Of a DNA stretch of 64,000 bases, positions 45,247 to 57,725 are shown in pieces. The stretch comes from Eriocheir sinensis (lineage: Eukaryota > Arthropoda > Malacostraca > Decapoda > Varunidae). The stretch is taken from positions 37,224 to 101,223 of the forward strand of contig NW_026110553.1 in the NCBI RefSeq assembly GCF_024679095.1. The letters run 5' to 3'. Position 1 is the first letter of the stretch; each line of letters begins with the position of its first letter. Under the pieces are notes generated by a model, which was not told where the DNA came from, searched no databases, and saw only the letters and a program-made list of their open reading frames with translations. The position numbers and the translations under genes were made by a program.

Positions 45247-46652
45247 CCGCAGAAGAAATCGACGCACCATCCGAAATCTGTCTTCAGAGACGTTTTGTTA
45301 GTAATTTTTACTTTTTAAGGGTGAATAAAACACATTTCTTCTTGTTATGAGCAACTACTAGTATTTTGTCATGTTTCCCTTTGCTTTCAGAACAGCATTT
45401 ACACGTTTAGGCATACTGTCAGATAATCTTTTAAAGTATTCAGGATTAACATCAGCCCAGAGCGTGCGTATATTTTCCACTAGGGAGTCAACACTTGACA
45501 ATGGAAGCTTACCAAGTTTTCTTTTCATTTCATTCCACACATTTTCAATAGGATTTAGATCTGGGCTGTGTCCTAGCCACGAAATCAGCTGCACTTGGTT
45601 GTCAGTTAGCCACTTTTTCACTGCTTTTGCTCTGTGGCAAGGTGCACCGTCCTGTAGGAAGTGAGCGTTCTCGTGTGGTGTAAAATGGCAGCATGTAACT
45701 TTCAAGAACGTTCACATAGAGTGCAGCATTCATGTTCACATTTTCTCTAAGAAGTACAAGCCACCACTTCCCTTCTCACCACTGAAACACGCCCACACCA
45801 TCACACCTGCAGGGAACTTTACGGTCTTGACCGTGTACCGACTGTCAAACCGATCGGCACCAAGCGGACGACGCACCAATTTTCGTCTATGAGAGATGGT
45901 TTTGAAGGCACTCTCGTCACTAAACACCACCTTGCGCCAGTCTTCTGATGTCCAGTGTTGGTACCTTTACAGAAATCAAGTCTCTGTTTCTTCATTTTCT
46001 CAGTAAGGAGAGGTTTGAGAGCGCGACGACACGGCAACTTGAGGAGTTTCTGTAGCCTATCCTGTATCGTTCGCACTGACACCTCTCCCAACACATCGGG
46101 GTGTGCTTCCTTCAGTTCCTTGGCAGTGATGAAAGGGTCCTTTTTCACTTCACGCTCCAGCATCTTGTCAGTCCTTGGATCGGTCTTCCTCTTCCTCCCT
46201 GTCCCTTTCTTCCTCTCTGGTGCCTCGTCTGTCCCAAGCACGGCAGCAGCTTTCTTGATGCGACGGACAGCAGCTTCTGATCTTCTTAATCTTCTTCCAA
46301 TTTCTCGGTTACTCAATCCTTCGCCAACCAAAGTCATAACCTTGATCTTCTCGTCCTTGTTCAGCTTGGTAGGTCCCATTCTGAGCGTATTGGGAGATGT
46401 CAGGGGTGAAAAGATATGCAAGTTGTAACAGGAGCGGAGGAGGGGAGCGCGTACGTCACCTCTTACCCTCCCACTAGCGGGGGTGGCGGTTACTAATCAC
46501 TCACGGTTTGAATATGACACTTGCAAGGGAGCGTAGAGTTGCCAGGTGGGTATTATTTGCCAAATAAATGTCCCATAGGATTGACATGCTGAAATAAAGC
46601 TGTGGCGTCGTCGAGCGTCGGGATTTGTTGGGTGCGTCGATTTCTTCTGCGT
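45247..46652 (-). mobile_element. Tc1/mariner element with TIRs and TA target duplication
   Basis: Inverted ends CGCAGAAGAAATCGACGCAC occur at ~45,249 and, reversed, to ~46,651. TA dinucleotides flank at 45,245-45,246 and 46,653-46,654. The length of 1,406 bp is typical for Tc1 elements. One transposase remnant on the minus strand fills most of it. Confidence 0.88.
45358..46380 (-). pseudogene. Tc1-family DD34E transposase, frameshifted
   Basis: The likely start is the Met at 46,378-46,380 (MGPTKLNKDEKIKVMTL). The N-terminus has the paired HTH DNA-binding region (LSNREIGRRLRRSEAAVRRI, then ITAKELKEAH...VSVRTIQDRL) separated by a GRKRK hook. After a frameshift near 45,960, VFSDESAF carries the first catalytic Asp. 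After further shifts around 45,700-45,730, FLQDGAPCHRAK carries the second Asp and SPDLNPIENVW the Glu, 34 residues apart. It cuts and pastes the element at TA sites in an intact copy. At least two to three frameshifts inactivate this one. Confidence 0.92.
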
Positions 46653-46659
46653 TAGCTTA

Positions 46660-47165
46660 TAGAGTTATGAGGGGAGAGAGAGAGAGAGAGGGAGAGTAGA
46701 GGAAGAAAAGTATGTAAAAAAACAAATATGAGAGAGAGAGTATCAATTAATTATCTTAATTATACAGCCCTTGATAGAGAGAGGAAAGTAATATTTTTAT
46801 TGTAATAAGGACTTACTACAGACATGTCGCCAACCTGATTTCCTTGTATAAGTTTAAACCCAGAATAGTCACCCCAATCCCGGCATCAAAGTTCCTAAGC
46901 CCCTAACTCACTCACTGGTGCTAATGCAGGAGCTGTCATCATATATAGTAAATGGCCAGGTGAAAAAGACTCTCAATATTGGCCGCACTCATGTGTGGAA
47001 ATACACAAAAGGAAGTTTAGCTAGCAGGGGAGGGAGGAGTGAGCCTGGCCATGGTTTGGTCTCAAAAAGCTAATAGGCTATATTTTCACCTGCAAGGGTA
47101 GATATATATTTTCAAGTATTTTTTTGCCTTAGTTTGTTTTTGATAGAGAGGGAAAGTAACATGGC
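46660..47165. other. Unassigned; short (GA)n tracts
   Basis: GAGAGA tracts at ~46,673-46,690 and 46,730-46,740. No gene is seen. Confidence 0.5.
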
Positions 47166-47283
47166 CATAAACTGGATCACAAATGCTTGATATGTAATAT
47201 GAAATGGCTTGTGAGGATTTTTTCTATTTTTCTTGCTGGGAGGAAACTATTAAGAAACACATCCCCGCCACCACCGGGGTTAA
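47166..47283 (+). repeat. 3' half of a piggyBac-like MITE
   Basis: 'ctggatcacaaatgcttgat', then 'atatgaaatggcttgtgagg', ending CCACCGGGGTTAA. The 5' half is missing. From 47,284 to 47,620 nothing is recognised. Confidence 0.65.
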
Positions 47284-47624
47284 GCAAAGTTTTCTAAAGA
47301 AAGAATTGCTAAATGAATAGGGAAGTCACTGACACAACAAAACACGTCCTCACCTTCACCACCATCACTGTTACGTGTCATGGACAGTGATATTAGGTGG
47401 TGGAAGAATACACGGGAGCTAAGGTTCAGGAGGAGCTGCTTGCAGACCCTATGTTCTTATGTCAACATCGAGGGCGGATGCTTTAAAGCGCAGTAGGGCC
47501 AAATGCAGTGGGGATTCTAGAGAATGTTCTACCCAGCAGTAAGCATAGCTTCAGACCGAGGAGAAAGACAGCGTTCTGTTACAAAGCAGGCAATGATAAC
47601 AGGAAACTTTATTCTCGATAACTG

Positions 47625-49640
47625 AGTAACTGATAATGAAAACTTAATAACACCTTGCGCTGTATCTGATTTGCCACGTTATACAATTTCAAATGTCGCT
47701 ATTGAATAGACAAGCTAGCTATAAACTCAAATATAATCACTATGTATTATATATGAAAAACATGCAGAATTAAAATGGCACACATAAAGAAACTCACCAC
47801 GGCACAGGCCAAAACAACACCCCTGCATTGTATCTGAGATCGCTACGCCGCTGCTTAATTTAAATGTCATATTGAATATGACAAGCTTGTAGCTATAAAT
47901 CAATATAATCATTGGTATGTTGTTATATGAAAACATGCAGACTACATGGCACACAAAGAAACTCATCATTGCCGGGGCCAAATGAAGGCCCTCGTGTCTG
48001 GAGATTGTCATGCCGCCGCCAAATTTTAAATGTCGTTTATTGAATATAAAAGCTTTCAGCCATAACTCAATACAATCATCATGCATATATATGAAAACAT
48101 GCAGAATTACATGGTTCACATAAAGAAACTCACTACGGCTGGGCCAAAACAAGCCTCTGCTGTCCGAGATCTCAGCGCTATTTAAATTTCAGGCCGTCGC
48201 TGCCTGAGATATAATGCTTTCAGCCATAAACTCAAACATAATCATCATGTTATATGGCGAAAAATGTCGCAGAATTAATGGTGCACATAAAGAAACTCAT
48301 TTACGGCCGGTTGAAAACAGCGCCCTGCAGCACGTATCCACAAGATAAGCCATGCGCGTCAAATTTCAAATGTCGCTTGGTTGAATATAACAAGCTTTCT
48401 GCAGCCATAACTCAACGTTAATCATCATGTATTATATATGAAAACATGTACAGAATTAAATGGTACACATAAAGAAACTCACTACCATGGCCGGGCCAAA
48501 ACAACACCCCGCAACCGTATCCGCCGAGATCGCCATTCGCGCTAAATTTCAAATAATGTCGCTATTGAATAGTAACCGGTATTTCAGCCACTCACAACTT
48601 CAACATAATCATCATTGCGTATATTATATGGGAAAACATGCAGGAATTATATGGTGCACATAAAGAAGAATTCACTACGGCCGGGCCAAAACAACTCTCG
48701 CAAGGCTTACACGTATCCGAGATCGCCATTGCGTGTTACAAATTTCAAATGTCGCTATTGAATATAACAAGCTTTCAGCCATAAACCCAGCATAATCATC
48801 ATTTTTAAGGTTGAAAACAGTAGAATTAAATGGTGCACATAAAGAAACTCCATGGCCAGGCTAAAATAACACTCGCACTGTATCTGAGATCGTTCGCAGC
48901 TAAATTTCAAACGTCGCTTAATTGAATATGTCAGTTTTCAGCCATAAACTCAACATAATCGTCTATGTATAAACAAAAATGATGGAACATATGGTGCACA
49001 TAAAGAAACTCACTATTGCTGGGTTAAAACAGCGCCCTGCGCCGTATCCGCAGATCGCCACCGCCGCTAAATTTCAAATATGTCGCTAGTTGAGTAGGTA
49101 ATAAGCTTTCTTAGCCATAAACTCAACATATCATCGCGTATTACATAACATGCAGAATTACATATAAAGAAATCACTACGGTTACCAAAAACAGCCGTAT
49201 CCGGAGATCGCCAATGCCGCCGCCAAATTTCAAATGTCACAGTTGAATATAAATAAGCTTCTTCAGCCATAAACTCAACATAATCATCAAAACAGGCAGG
49301 CGAAAGCGCAGAATTAAATGGCAATATAAAGAAACGTCACGGTTCGCTGGAAACAACACCCTGCACTGGGTATCCGAGATTGCTGCCAAGCGCTAAATTT
49401 CTAAATAAGTCATATTGAATATGTCAAGCTTTCAGCCATAAACTCAACACATAATCACTATGTATTATATATGAAACATGCAGAATTAAATGGTGCACAT
49501 AAAGAAACTCACTACGGCCAGGCCAAAACAACACCTCGCATCAAGATCCGAGCCAAATTTCAAATGTCGCTATTGAATATAACAAGCTTTCAGCCATAAA
49601 CTCAACATAATCATCATGTATTATATATGAAAACATGGGA
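47625..49640 (-). repeat. ~165-bp satellite array, ~12 units
   Basis: The unit contains 'tcaaatgtcgctattgaata', 'caagctttcagccataaact', 'tcatgtattatatatgaaaa' and 'cataaagaaactcactacgg'. Copies start near 47,690, 47,860, 48,030, 48,190, 48,370, 48,550, 48,746, 48,909, 49,075, 49,230, 49,400 and 49,560. Units in the middle carry many small insertions and deletions relative to the clean end units, which could be real decay or poor consensus. Single units lie at 32.9 and 51.6 kb. Confidence 0.9.
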
Positions 49641-50040
49641 GGAAAGAGAATGGGGGAGGGAAAGAATGTGAAAGGAACCGTCTGACAACACAAAGAGCAT
49701 GGGAAAAAGAAAGGGAGAAAGGGAGAAGAGAGGAAGGTAGGAAGAAACAGGGAGAGATTGGCGTGTGTTTGGAAGTGTTGAGAGGAAAAACTAGAAGGAT
49801 GCAACAGAAAGCAACACACAGAGAGGAGAGAAAGGGAAATAGAAGAGAAAGGAAGAGAAACAGAGTAAGAGACGAGAAGATTTAAAGGAAGAGAAGGAAA
49901 GCAGGAAGAGTAGATAGAAAGGAGAAGAGAAGGAAAACAGCACGAGACCGAAAAGAGGAAACGAAGGAGGAGATGAAGAGACGGACACTAGGAAGAGACC
50001 TCATCAGATGTATTGAGAGAGAGAGAGAGATAGATAATGT
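49641..50040 (+). repeat. Purine-rich (GA-type) tract
   Basis: GGAAAGAGAAGG-type sequence throughout. The minus-strand serine/phenylalanine-rich ORFs are its low-complexity translation. Confidence 0.8.
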
Positions 50041-50228
50041 TATGTAGTTGGGAATGGAGGAAAAAAATTTATCGAGGATGCAACACAGCCCGCCAACACA
50101 AGTAACAATATTTTTCCTTTTCTTTACTCTTGAACGCCGCCGAACACGAGGCAACACTCACGCAACACAAACAAATAGTAAGATTTAAATATTTTTTTTT
50201 TTACTTAGAAACTTAATACACCAACACC

Positions 50229-50260
<32 letters not shown>

Positions 50261-50960
50261 CGCATCAGGGATGGAGTGGATACACGAGTTGTGTTCGAAC
50301 ACGAATATTTCAAATTGCAACGAATACGACTACGAATTCGAAAACCCTAAAGTTATAATTCGAATACAAAACCGAACACTACTAGAAAATATTCATGTAT
50401 AATACATGATTTTTTTCATTGAAAAACACCTTCTCCACGCACCTGGGTGTAGAACTGTTCTGAAGTTATGCAACAGTAAAGTGAGCTCACGTGCACACGC
50501 TCATCGTCCACACTGGTAATGGCAACCGAGTCAGCCTGACTCCAGCCGCCGCGCTGCCAGTCTGCGAACCCTGTCCTATACGACGATTACACGTCCGCCC
50601 AGCAGGAGGCTGGAGGAGTTATGAGAACATGTCTTTTCTGATGAGAAAAGTATTCGTCAGATTATTCACAGGATAAGAAATCTTTACACTTGTATTAGTA
50701 TACTAATGAAATTACTTTGATTTCTATCAGTATTTGTTCGAATGCTAATACGAATACACCCATCTACGGTGTTCAACTTTATTCTGATATGAATACCGAA
50801 TACGAACACTCCGTCCCTGATGCACACATACACGCAATACAACTTTTCTTTCCTCTCTTCTCTGTCTCTTTCACTACTTCCTTATTTTTCTTATTCTGGA
50901 ACACAACACAACACACACAAGGCAATAGTTTTCTTACTTCTTCCTTATTCCTTCTGTCTA
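50041..50960. other. Unassigned; (CAC)n/(CAA)n at 50,220-50,260
   Basis: A triplet-rich tract at 50,220-50,262 and scattered 'cgaatacgaa' words between 50,290 and 50,800. No gene is seen. Confidence 0.5.
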
Positions 50961-51150
<190 letters not shown>

Positions 51151-51584
51151 TCTCTCTCTAAATATTTCTATCGCATCTCCTCTACTACCTGCTCCTCTTC
51201 GTTTCCTCCTTCTTCCTCTAATCCCCCAGGTCCAGACAGGTGGTTCCTCGTGGTCGACCGCCCCAGTCTGTCTCTCAGGCCAGCGACATTTTTTCACCAC
51301 CGCCGGTCAGCCGGGCACATCATGATATCTTTGAAAATTTTAAAGTTGACTGCGGTGGTCGGCTCGTCTACCGATATCTGGGGTCGACCGTGATTCTGCG
51401 CCGCCATCTGATCTTGTGTCGGGCGACCTATCGAGTCATATCGGGGACTGTGACCGGGACCGGGGAATGTGAGAGCCTGCTTACGTAGAGCTCAGGGAAA
51501 AACATACCTGCTTCAGCCTTCCTTCCTCCTCTTAGCCCCACTAACTGGATAAGTATCATGAAAGTACATATATCTTATCACGGC

Positions 51585-51735
51585 GAATTGACCTGGAGCC
51601 CATACCGTGTATCCAGCGAGATATACGTCACTGGAAATGTTGCTGTTGAATATAACAAGTTTCGGCCATAAACACAACATAATAATCATTTATTATAAAT
51701 AAAAACATACAGAATTAAATGGTGGACATAAAACT
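51585..51735 (-). repeat. Isolated unit of the ~165-bp satellite
   Basis: 'gttgctgttgaatataacaa', 'ggccataaacacaacataat' and 'catacagaattaaatggtgg' match the 47.6-49.6 kb array in the same orientation, with more divergence. From 51,736 to 52,350 nothing is recognised. Confidence 0.78.
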
Positions 51736-52479
51736 AATTTGATGAATAGTTTTTGAGATGCTTCATCATAAAGTAGAATAACGTATTGGCTTAAGCAAGC
51801 CAGTATGCGTCCTCGGATAATTTTGAGGCACACGCAAGGATGCCAATGCTACAATTGTTGAAGGGGTTAGTTAACGCTGTCCTTTGACGTTGGTTAGAAG
51901 ACTATGACATTGGCAGAATTTAGAACATTGAAGTACAAGATCACTAGAACACATTTTATATACAGTTTTTCCACCGCAAATGGACTTTCATTCTTTGATT
52001 TGCCTTAGGCCAGTGGGGTCCTTTAACTAACTTTATCCATCTTCATCACAGCTAGTAAAAACTACCGGTATTGGAAAGAGGAGGTCCCATCTAGGAGTCT
52101 GATTGTATACCACTCTTGCGAACATGTACGTTCCGTGTAGAACGTTCTTAACCTCGTCGGTGCGTACAGGATGATCAATATTGAGGAACTGCAGATGCAT
52201 CTCTCCTTCAAAAAGACTCTGTGAGGGGGTATTGCCAACTGCAATGGTTACAACTATTTGGTCGAATCAGTCAGGTGAAAGCTATACAAAAAAATACCTT
52301 TATATTGGGCAAGAACATCACAGTTACTCATCCATTATGAATTTGGGCTGATATGATTTTCCTGGTAATGGCTTTTTTGTTCATACATGAGGAATTAGAG
52401 GGGCGGCTGGGCGCAGCGGCGTTTAGCGCCACCACCAACAAATATGCTACTTGCAACCGCTACTGGCACTTAATGAAAA

Positions 52480-52655
52480 AATTAATGGTCCCTCTAGCGA
52501 GAAAGATAATCACCCTCACCACAAACCATTTCCAATACATATCAAGCATTTGTTGGTCAGATTATATCATCTAATTTGAGGGTTCATATCATGGCACAAA
52601 TTTGGCGGTCCTGCTACCGGTAAGCCACAAATTTGGCCCGTCCTTTATTCTGCAG
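52480..52655 (-). repeat. Decayed piggyBac-like MITE
   Basis: 'taatggtccctctagcgaga' ... 'catttgttggtcagattata' ... 'ccacaaatttggcccgtcc' in minus order, with many small deletions. No intact TTAA ends. Confidence 0.7.
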
Positions 52656-52950
52656 TTTAATTGACCTTCAATTTTACTGGTGACTTATTACACCAAATTC
52701 CTTAATTATGGCCAGGTCAGAAGCCACAGAAATGTGTAGAGTGAATTCAAAGGTAAACACACGCACATGTATTTTGGCCCGTAAAATGGCTTTCTTACCT
52801 CTTGAAACTTCCTGATTGGATATGTTTTCACGGTGCCAAAGTGTGAGCAAACCTTTTAGTGGACGGCAACAGACCCAGGACATTAACCTGAAGCAATTAT
52901 TGTTACCGATGTACAGCAGCAGCAACGGCGAATGAGGGTGTGGCTTCTGA
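52656..52950. other. Unassigned
   Basis: A 97-residue minus ORF (52,674-52,967) spans this interval without recognisable motif. Confidence 0.4.
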
Positions 52951-53275
52951 TGTAGCGACAGACCCAAATTGTTGACTTTACCGTGTATGAGCCAAATTTG
53001 TGGCTTTACCGTGCTATAGCAGACCCAAATTGTGTGCTTCCGTGTAACAGCAGCCAGACCAAATTGTTAACCGTGTAACTGGCGACAGGCCAAATTGTAC
53101 GAAAACTACGATAGCGACGTTAAATTTAATAGTTTTACCGTGTATGTGGTGGTGGCAACTACCGTGTATGTGACGGGCCGTTGTGCCATGATACCGCCCC
53201 CAAAATAGATGCAAACTGATCTAAAATGCTTTATATGGTTTATTAATATTATGATCCCGCTGCTGGGTTGCTGTG
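52951..53275 (+). repeat. Decayed piggyBac-like MITE with expanded internal units
   Basis: About six degraded ~34-bp units ('gccaaatttgtggctttacc' type) are followed by 'gccatgatacc' and an eroded core. It resembles the expanded copy at 43.7 kb but is heavily gapped. Confidence 0.7.
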
Positions 53276-53404
53276 GAGCTATTTGGCACCAATCTGCGAG
53301 GCTGAACGGTAGATGAGGCGAACTACAGTACCCCAGGATGGGATGATAAAGGGACGGGGCGGGTGGCTGGCAGACTATATTGTACTTACTGGATTGGGTC
53401 CGTG

Positions 53405-53690
53405 GTTCTGTATAAGGAAGTCTATTGGTGCGATGGTTACTTACTCAGCTCACCTTTGAGAGAGAGCCGGGTTCATTCACCTGGGTAAGGTGGAAAAATT
53501 TGAGCGGCTTTTCTGATGCACCCTACGCCCTGTCACCCAGCGGTGGTGGTTACCAGGTATTAATCAGGGGGTTGGAGTCCCGTCTCCTGGGTCTGTTCCC
53601 TTCTCCTATAATTCCTTCCCCTTCATCTCTCGGCATGTGACCACAGATGTTGTGCTGCTTATTAACCTATAAACTTTTAACTTTCTCGAT
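53405..53690 (+). mobile_element. SINE-A copy, diverged
   Basis: A tRNA-like head with 'gatggttacttactcagctc' and a degenerate B box (GGGTTCATTCACC) precedes the typical body 'gtggaaaaatttgagcggct' and tail 'cttctcctataattccttcc' + 'ggcatgtgaccacagatgtt'. Confidence 0.78.
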
Positions 53691-54091
53691 GTAAGTGTGT
53701 CCTTTATATCAAATACAAATAAATTATTTATTTTTTTAACATACGTGATGTTGTGAATTGTCACCAGATGTCTCACGCAACTGGACTCACAGCTGAGCTC
53801 AGTTCTTCAACCGCCTTGAACAATACAGTACCCGCTGTACATCTCTCAGCAATAGGGGGTGGGCAGGTGTTATGGTGATTTATAACGATTTGCCAACATG
53901 ATCGGTACCAGTACCAGACTACTCCAGTACCGGTACCAATACTAATGATGGCTCTGAATTGTCCCCTCATTTCTTCCTCACTCGGTGAGGCTGAGACTGA
54001 GTGCCTGAGTGGATATCTACCGGTGATATGGATAAAAAACATCAAGTGAGCTGAATTCTATGTAGTGTGTAAGCAATAAGTAATTCTACGT

Positions 54092-54134
<43 letters not shown>

Positions 54135-55390
54135 CCCCTGATAAAACTACCTCTTGTTTGATTTTACATTGTTTGGTTACACCAATGACCTCTTCAAGGA
54201 CACAATACTCTCGCGTCAGTCATTATTCGCTGTGTACTACCTATAAGGGCGTATATAGCATAGAGGTTATATCTAACAAGAGGCTAGTGAAAAGCTGTGT
54301 GTAAAGGCCCATCACCCCTGGAGGACACTTGGATGGGCATTTTTTATGGGGAGAAAAGTGGAAGTCTTAAATGTATAGATTGAAGTGCAGTGCGAATTCA
54401 GTATATCTGAGTTCAGTTGTATTCGATATGCTGCCATGAGCCAGTACAGGTAACACGATTATTTGATGTGTCTGAAGAGGTACGTAAATCAAAGTAATAT
54501 AGGTGAAACAGAGGTAGAAGGTTTTATCGAAAATAAATATTCACTTCATTCAGTGGAGAAAATCATATCACTGGGAGGAATATCACTCAGGCACTCAATT
54601 CTGTTCTTTGTTGTTGTTGTTATTTGAGCAGTGTGGGTACTGTATTGTTGTTCTTGGCAGGGAAGAACTGAAATCAGCTGTGGCAGAGTACTGTTGCACA
54701 TCTGGTGAAAAGCCTCCAGAAAATATCGTATAAGTGTATGAATTAAACTATTTGGATTTTGGGCCAACGTTATTTCAAAAACTCATATCTCGCGTCAATC
54801 GAGTACCTGTATTCATTTGTAGAAAAATTCGCTCATATATCACCCGAATATTGGCGCTGGTGCCTTTGAGTGAGTATGGTGACACACACTAGAGGAACAG
54901 ATCAATGCTCCGTGCATTTTCTCATATAATTAACTTTTCTGTCTCAAAGTTAATCCTCAGAGGTGGGTTTCATGTAGTGCTCTCAGCATGGTGACGTCAC
55001 AGTTGGGAGAATTTCTTGGGCGTGTTTCATGCCGCGCCACAAAGCTTCAAGTCGGGGCGGTCTTGGGGAGTAACCAGCGTTGCTTAATCTTCCCGCGACG
55101 TCCCCTGTATATGTCTTTATTAACTACACTTCTTATATATAGTATGGAATTATAAATAAACAATATTTAGTTGAAATACAGCGATAGTATCTTCATTGTA
55201 AGGAATATGTGCAAGTATTTTCCGTCTGCATCAACAGCACCACGGTGTAAACAAACTTATTTAGTGAGTCATTATGAGTGAGCCCATACACCTCACCATG
55301 GCCACAGCTTGTACTGTGCATCAATATACTTACACACTGATATATATGCGATACCCCCTTTGCATTACCGCTAACTACCGATATATGTGG
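53691..55390. other. Unassigned; (CT)n at 54,096-54,131
   Basis: No gene or dispersed repeat is recognised in 1.7 kb apart from the CT tract. Short ORFs (53,773-54,045 and 54,546-54,767, both minus) show no motif. Confidence 0.45.
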
Positions 55391-55394
55391 GAAT

Positions 55395-55735
55395 TACCTG
55401 TTGACTAACACGTGGGTGCCATCAACAGCACCCACACACCAGGGAAAGCCAGCAATTTCGTAAACTCCGCCTTCATTCTTTACTGCTCCCCTGGTTTAAA
55501 GAACCCCGACCGCCTCATATTCTCTTGCTTGTGTCACGAGAGCATCCACGGTCTGGGTGATGATTCTACTGACTGTGTGAAACTCAATAATCTGCGCTGT
55601 ACTGCTGCATTTTCTCGGTGGCGGGTAGCAGCATCATAAAGCAACGCCATAGCTCCGCTGTGGCCGCGGCTGCCTCTCAGTCCTGTTGCCTTGGCAATCC
55701 CCGTGTCGCACAAGTCGGTGACAGACAACAGGTAG
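55395..55735 (-). pseudogene. PIF/Harbinger transposase fragment
   Basis: In one minus frame a segment reading VSRIITQTVDALVTQ is followed, after an in-frame stop, by AGFPWCVGAVDGTHV at ~55,460-55,416. A VSRI helix upstream of a GFP-x-CVGAVDGTHV block containing the first catalytic Asp is the signature of DDE_4/Harbinger-type nucleases. The rest of the catalytic domain (second Asp, Glu) is absent, and stops break the frame. It is a short dead fragment. Confidence 0.72.
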
Positions 55736-55739
55736 CACG

Positions 55740-56100
55740 ATGATGTTTTGCGTCATCAAAGTACAAGGTCTCCTGTATGTGGCGCGTGACGCGGAAACGC
55801 GTCATAAAAGTAAAAAAATTATTAAAAAATTGGTGCAAGTATTATGTAGAAATTTGGGTGTCATTTTGTTGGGATAAGTTTCTTAGAACTTATGTATAAG
55901 GAATAAATGAGGACATTGATTTTTGGTTAGCCTACTCAGCGGGAGGAAAATACAGTTTTCTTGGTGTAACTCAAGACTAATGGGCGTACCACGAAGATTT
56001 TGAGGTACCTGATCTCACAATTCCACTTCAGAAACATATATTCAGCTAAATACAAAATTTCAGATATAAATGGGAAGAAGTTGGTACTTAGGATTTGTGT
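55740..56100 (-). repeat. Solo relative of the Polinton subterminal repeat
   Basis: 'gacgcggaaacgcgtcataa', 'ttgttgggataagtttctta', then 'ggtgtaactcaagactaatg' follow in the same order as in 23,600-23,870 of the right arm, with considerable divergence and no (CA)n tract. It may be a remnant of another related element. No gene is seen from 56,101 to 56,810. Confidence 0.72.
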
Positions 56101-56811
56101 CTGTCTCTATGCAGGAGACTTGAAACAGAGGTGTCTGTTTTATGCTCTGGCACTATCTATTTTTTGTTGCACATGTTCTAGTATCTTACACATGCCGAGA
56201 GGTTAAGATGTCCTTCTCAGGCCTTCCTTAGTCCCGGTTTGGCGGGTTGTTACGGGCTGCCATGTTTACAGTCTGGCTTGGAACCTTCCTTGGGGCTTGG
56301 GAGACCCATTATCCCAAAGCAAGATAGGCAGTTCAAGGCTTGAAGACTTTAAATGAAACATGCAGGTTCTCGCACCTTGGGACTACCTCAGACGTGCACC
56401 TAATTGTCAGCAGCTCATGTCGTGGACTTTTGGGTGTGTCCCCAGGAAGCAATCAATGTGCTTTAATATTTGCTTTGGTGCTTTACAATATTCTGAAACA
56501 GTACCTGAATAATAAATAGTTAGGGTTCTAGCAGGTCATTAGAACGCAACCCTATATAATTAATGGGGTTGCTGGGTTCGACATATACAGGTAATTCACA
56601 TTATCTCATGAGCTTTTTGCAGGAGCATAACCATCCTTTTCTTGAATACCATGGTGTACTGATGTAGCGTTATGAATGCACCTGGGTCGTATATGAACAA
56701 ACCTCACACTAGGCTACTGTTTAATCCCACTCCCCAGCGAGACATTAGGAGCAGTCCCTCAAGTTTGAATCCCTCTGATGTGTAGCAACAGGTATTAAAA
56801 TTTGGCGAAAA

Positions 56812-57245
56812 CTGCATTCTTAACCTTGTGACAGGCCAGAATTGTAGCGTCCTCACCGTGCTTAGCAGCAACGGAGGCCCATTGTGGCTTCGCAAATATG
56901 TAGCAGCGACAGGCCATGTCTGCCCGTGTAGCAACGATGACCTTGGCTTCACCGACAGCGACGGGCCATTGTGTACGTCGTAACGACAGGCCATTGTGGC
57001 TTACCGTGTAGCAGCGACCGGGCCAAATTGTGGCTTCACCGTGTGTGGCGACGGGCAATTGTGGCTTCACCGTTAGCGACGAGGCCAAATTTGTGGCTTT
57101 ACCGTGCTTAGCAGCGACGGGCCCAGAATGCCATCGCGATATGACTTCCCCCAAATAAATCTCGCCCATAATCTGATCACGTCTTTGTCTGATATGGTTT
57201 GTCAAAGAAATTGATTTTCTTTTCTCATAGAGGACCGGCGGCATT
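56812..57245 (+). repeat. Decayed piggyBac-like MITE with about eight internal units
   Basis: It begins TTAACCTTGTGACAGGCC, has repeated 'agcgacgggccaaattgtgg'-type units with frequent small losses, and ends near TTAACCCATAG. No coding frame. From 57,246 to 57,490 nothing is recognised. Confidence 0.72.
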
Positions 57246-57509
57246 AACCCATAGAGTTTTCTGCATCTCAAAGTTAACCATGTCGCCTGGGAAGAGGTGA
57301 CACCCCAGCCAATTTTTTCGTTATGTTCTTTCCGTTGCTTTACTTCTCACAACCTAGCGTATGAGTAATGTATTAGTGTGTTTGCATCTACCAACATTAA
57401 TTACAAATTACAAGAAAATATGGTTGGGTCAGGCATTTTTTGCTCCTTCAGGCCGTCTGTACTACAACACGTAGTTCTCAAAGCTCAACATAATACTACA
57501 AGGAGACTA

Positions 57510-57725
57510 TTACTGATGGTTAACACACTCAATCTCCTTGAGGCAGGTTTGATTCGGGCAGGTGGAAAAATTTAGATGGCTTTTCCAGTACTACTACACC
57601 CTGTCCACCCAGCAGTGTACCAGTTATTAATTGGGGTTGTGTCCTGTCTCTGGGGTCTGTTGCCTTCCTAGTCCTTCCCTTCTGTCTCTCTCGGCATGTA
57701 TGACCACAGATGTTGCGCCCTAAGA
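57510..57725 (+). mobile_element. SINE-A copy, 5'-eroded
   Basis: A B-box-like GGTTTGATTCGGGC, body 'gtggaaaaatttagatggct', 'cccagcagtgtaccagttat', and tail 'ggcatgtatgaccacagatg'. It leads directly into the tandem array made of its own tail. Confidence 0.78.

Noticed and set aside
51240..51488. 82-residue plus ORF with higher GC than its surroundings
   Set aside because: No motif, no splice or promoter context; judged unsupported as a gene.
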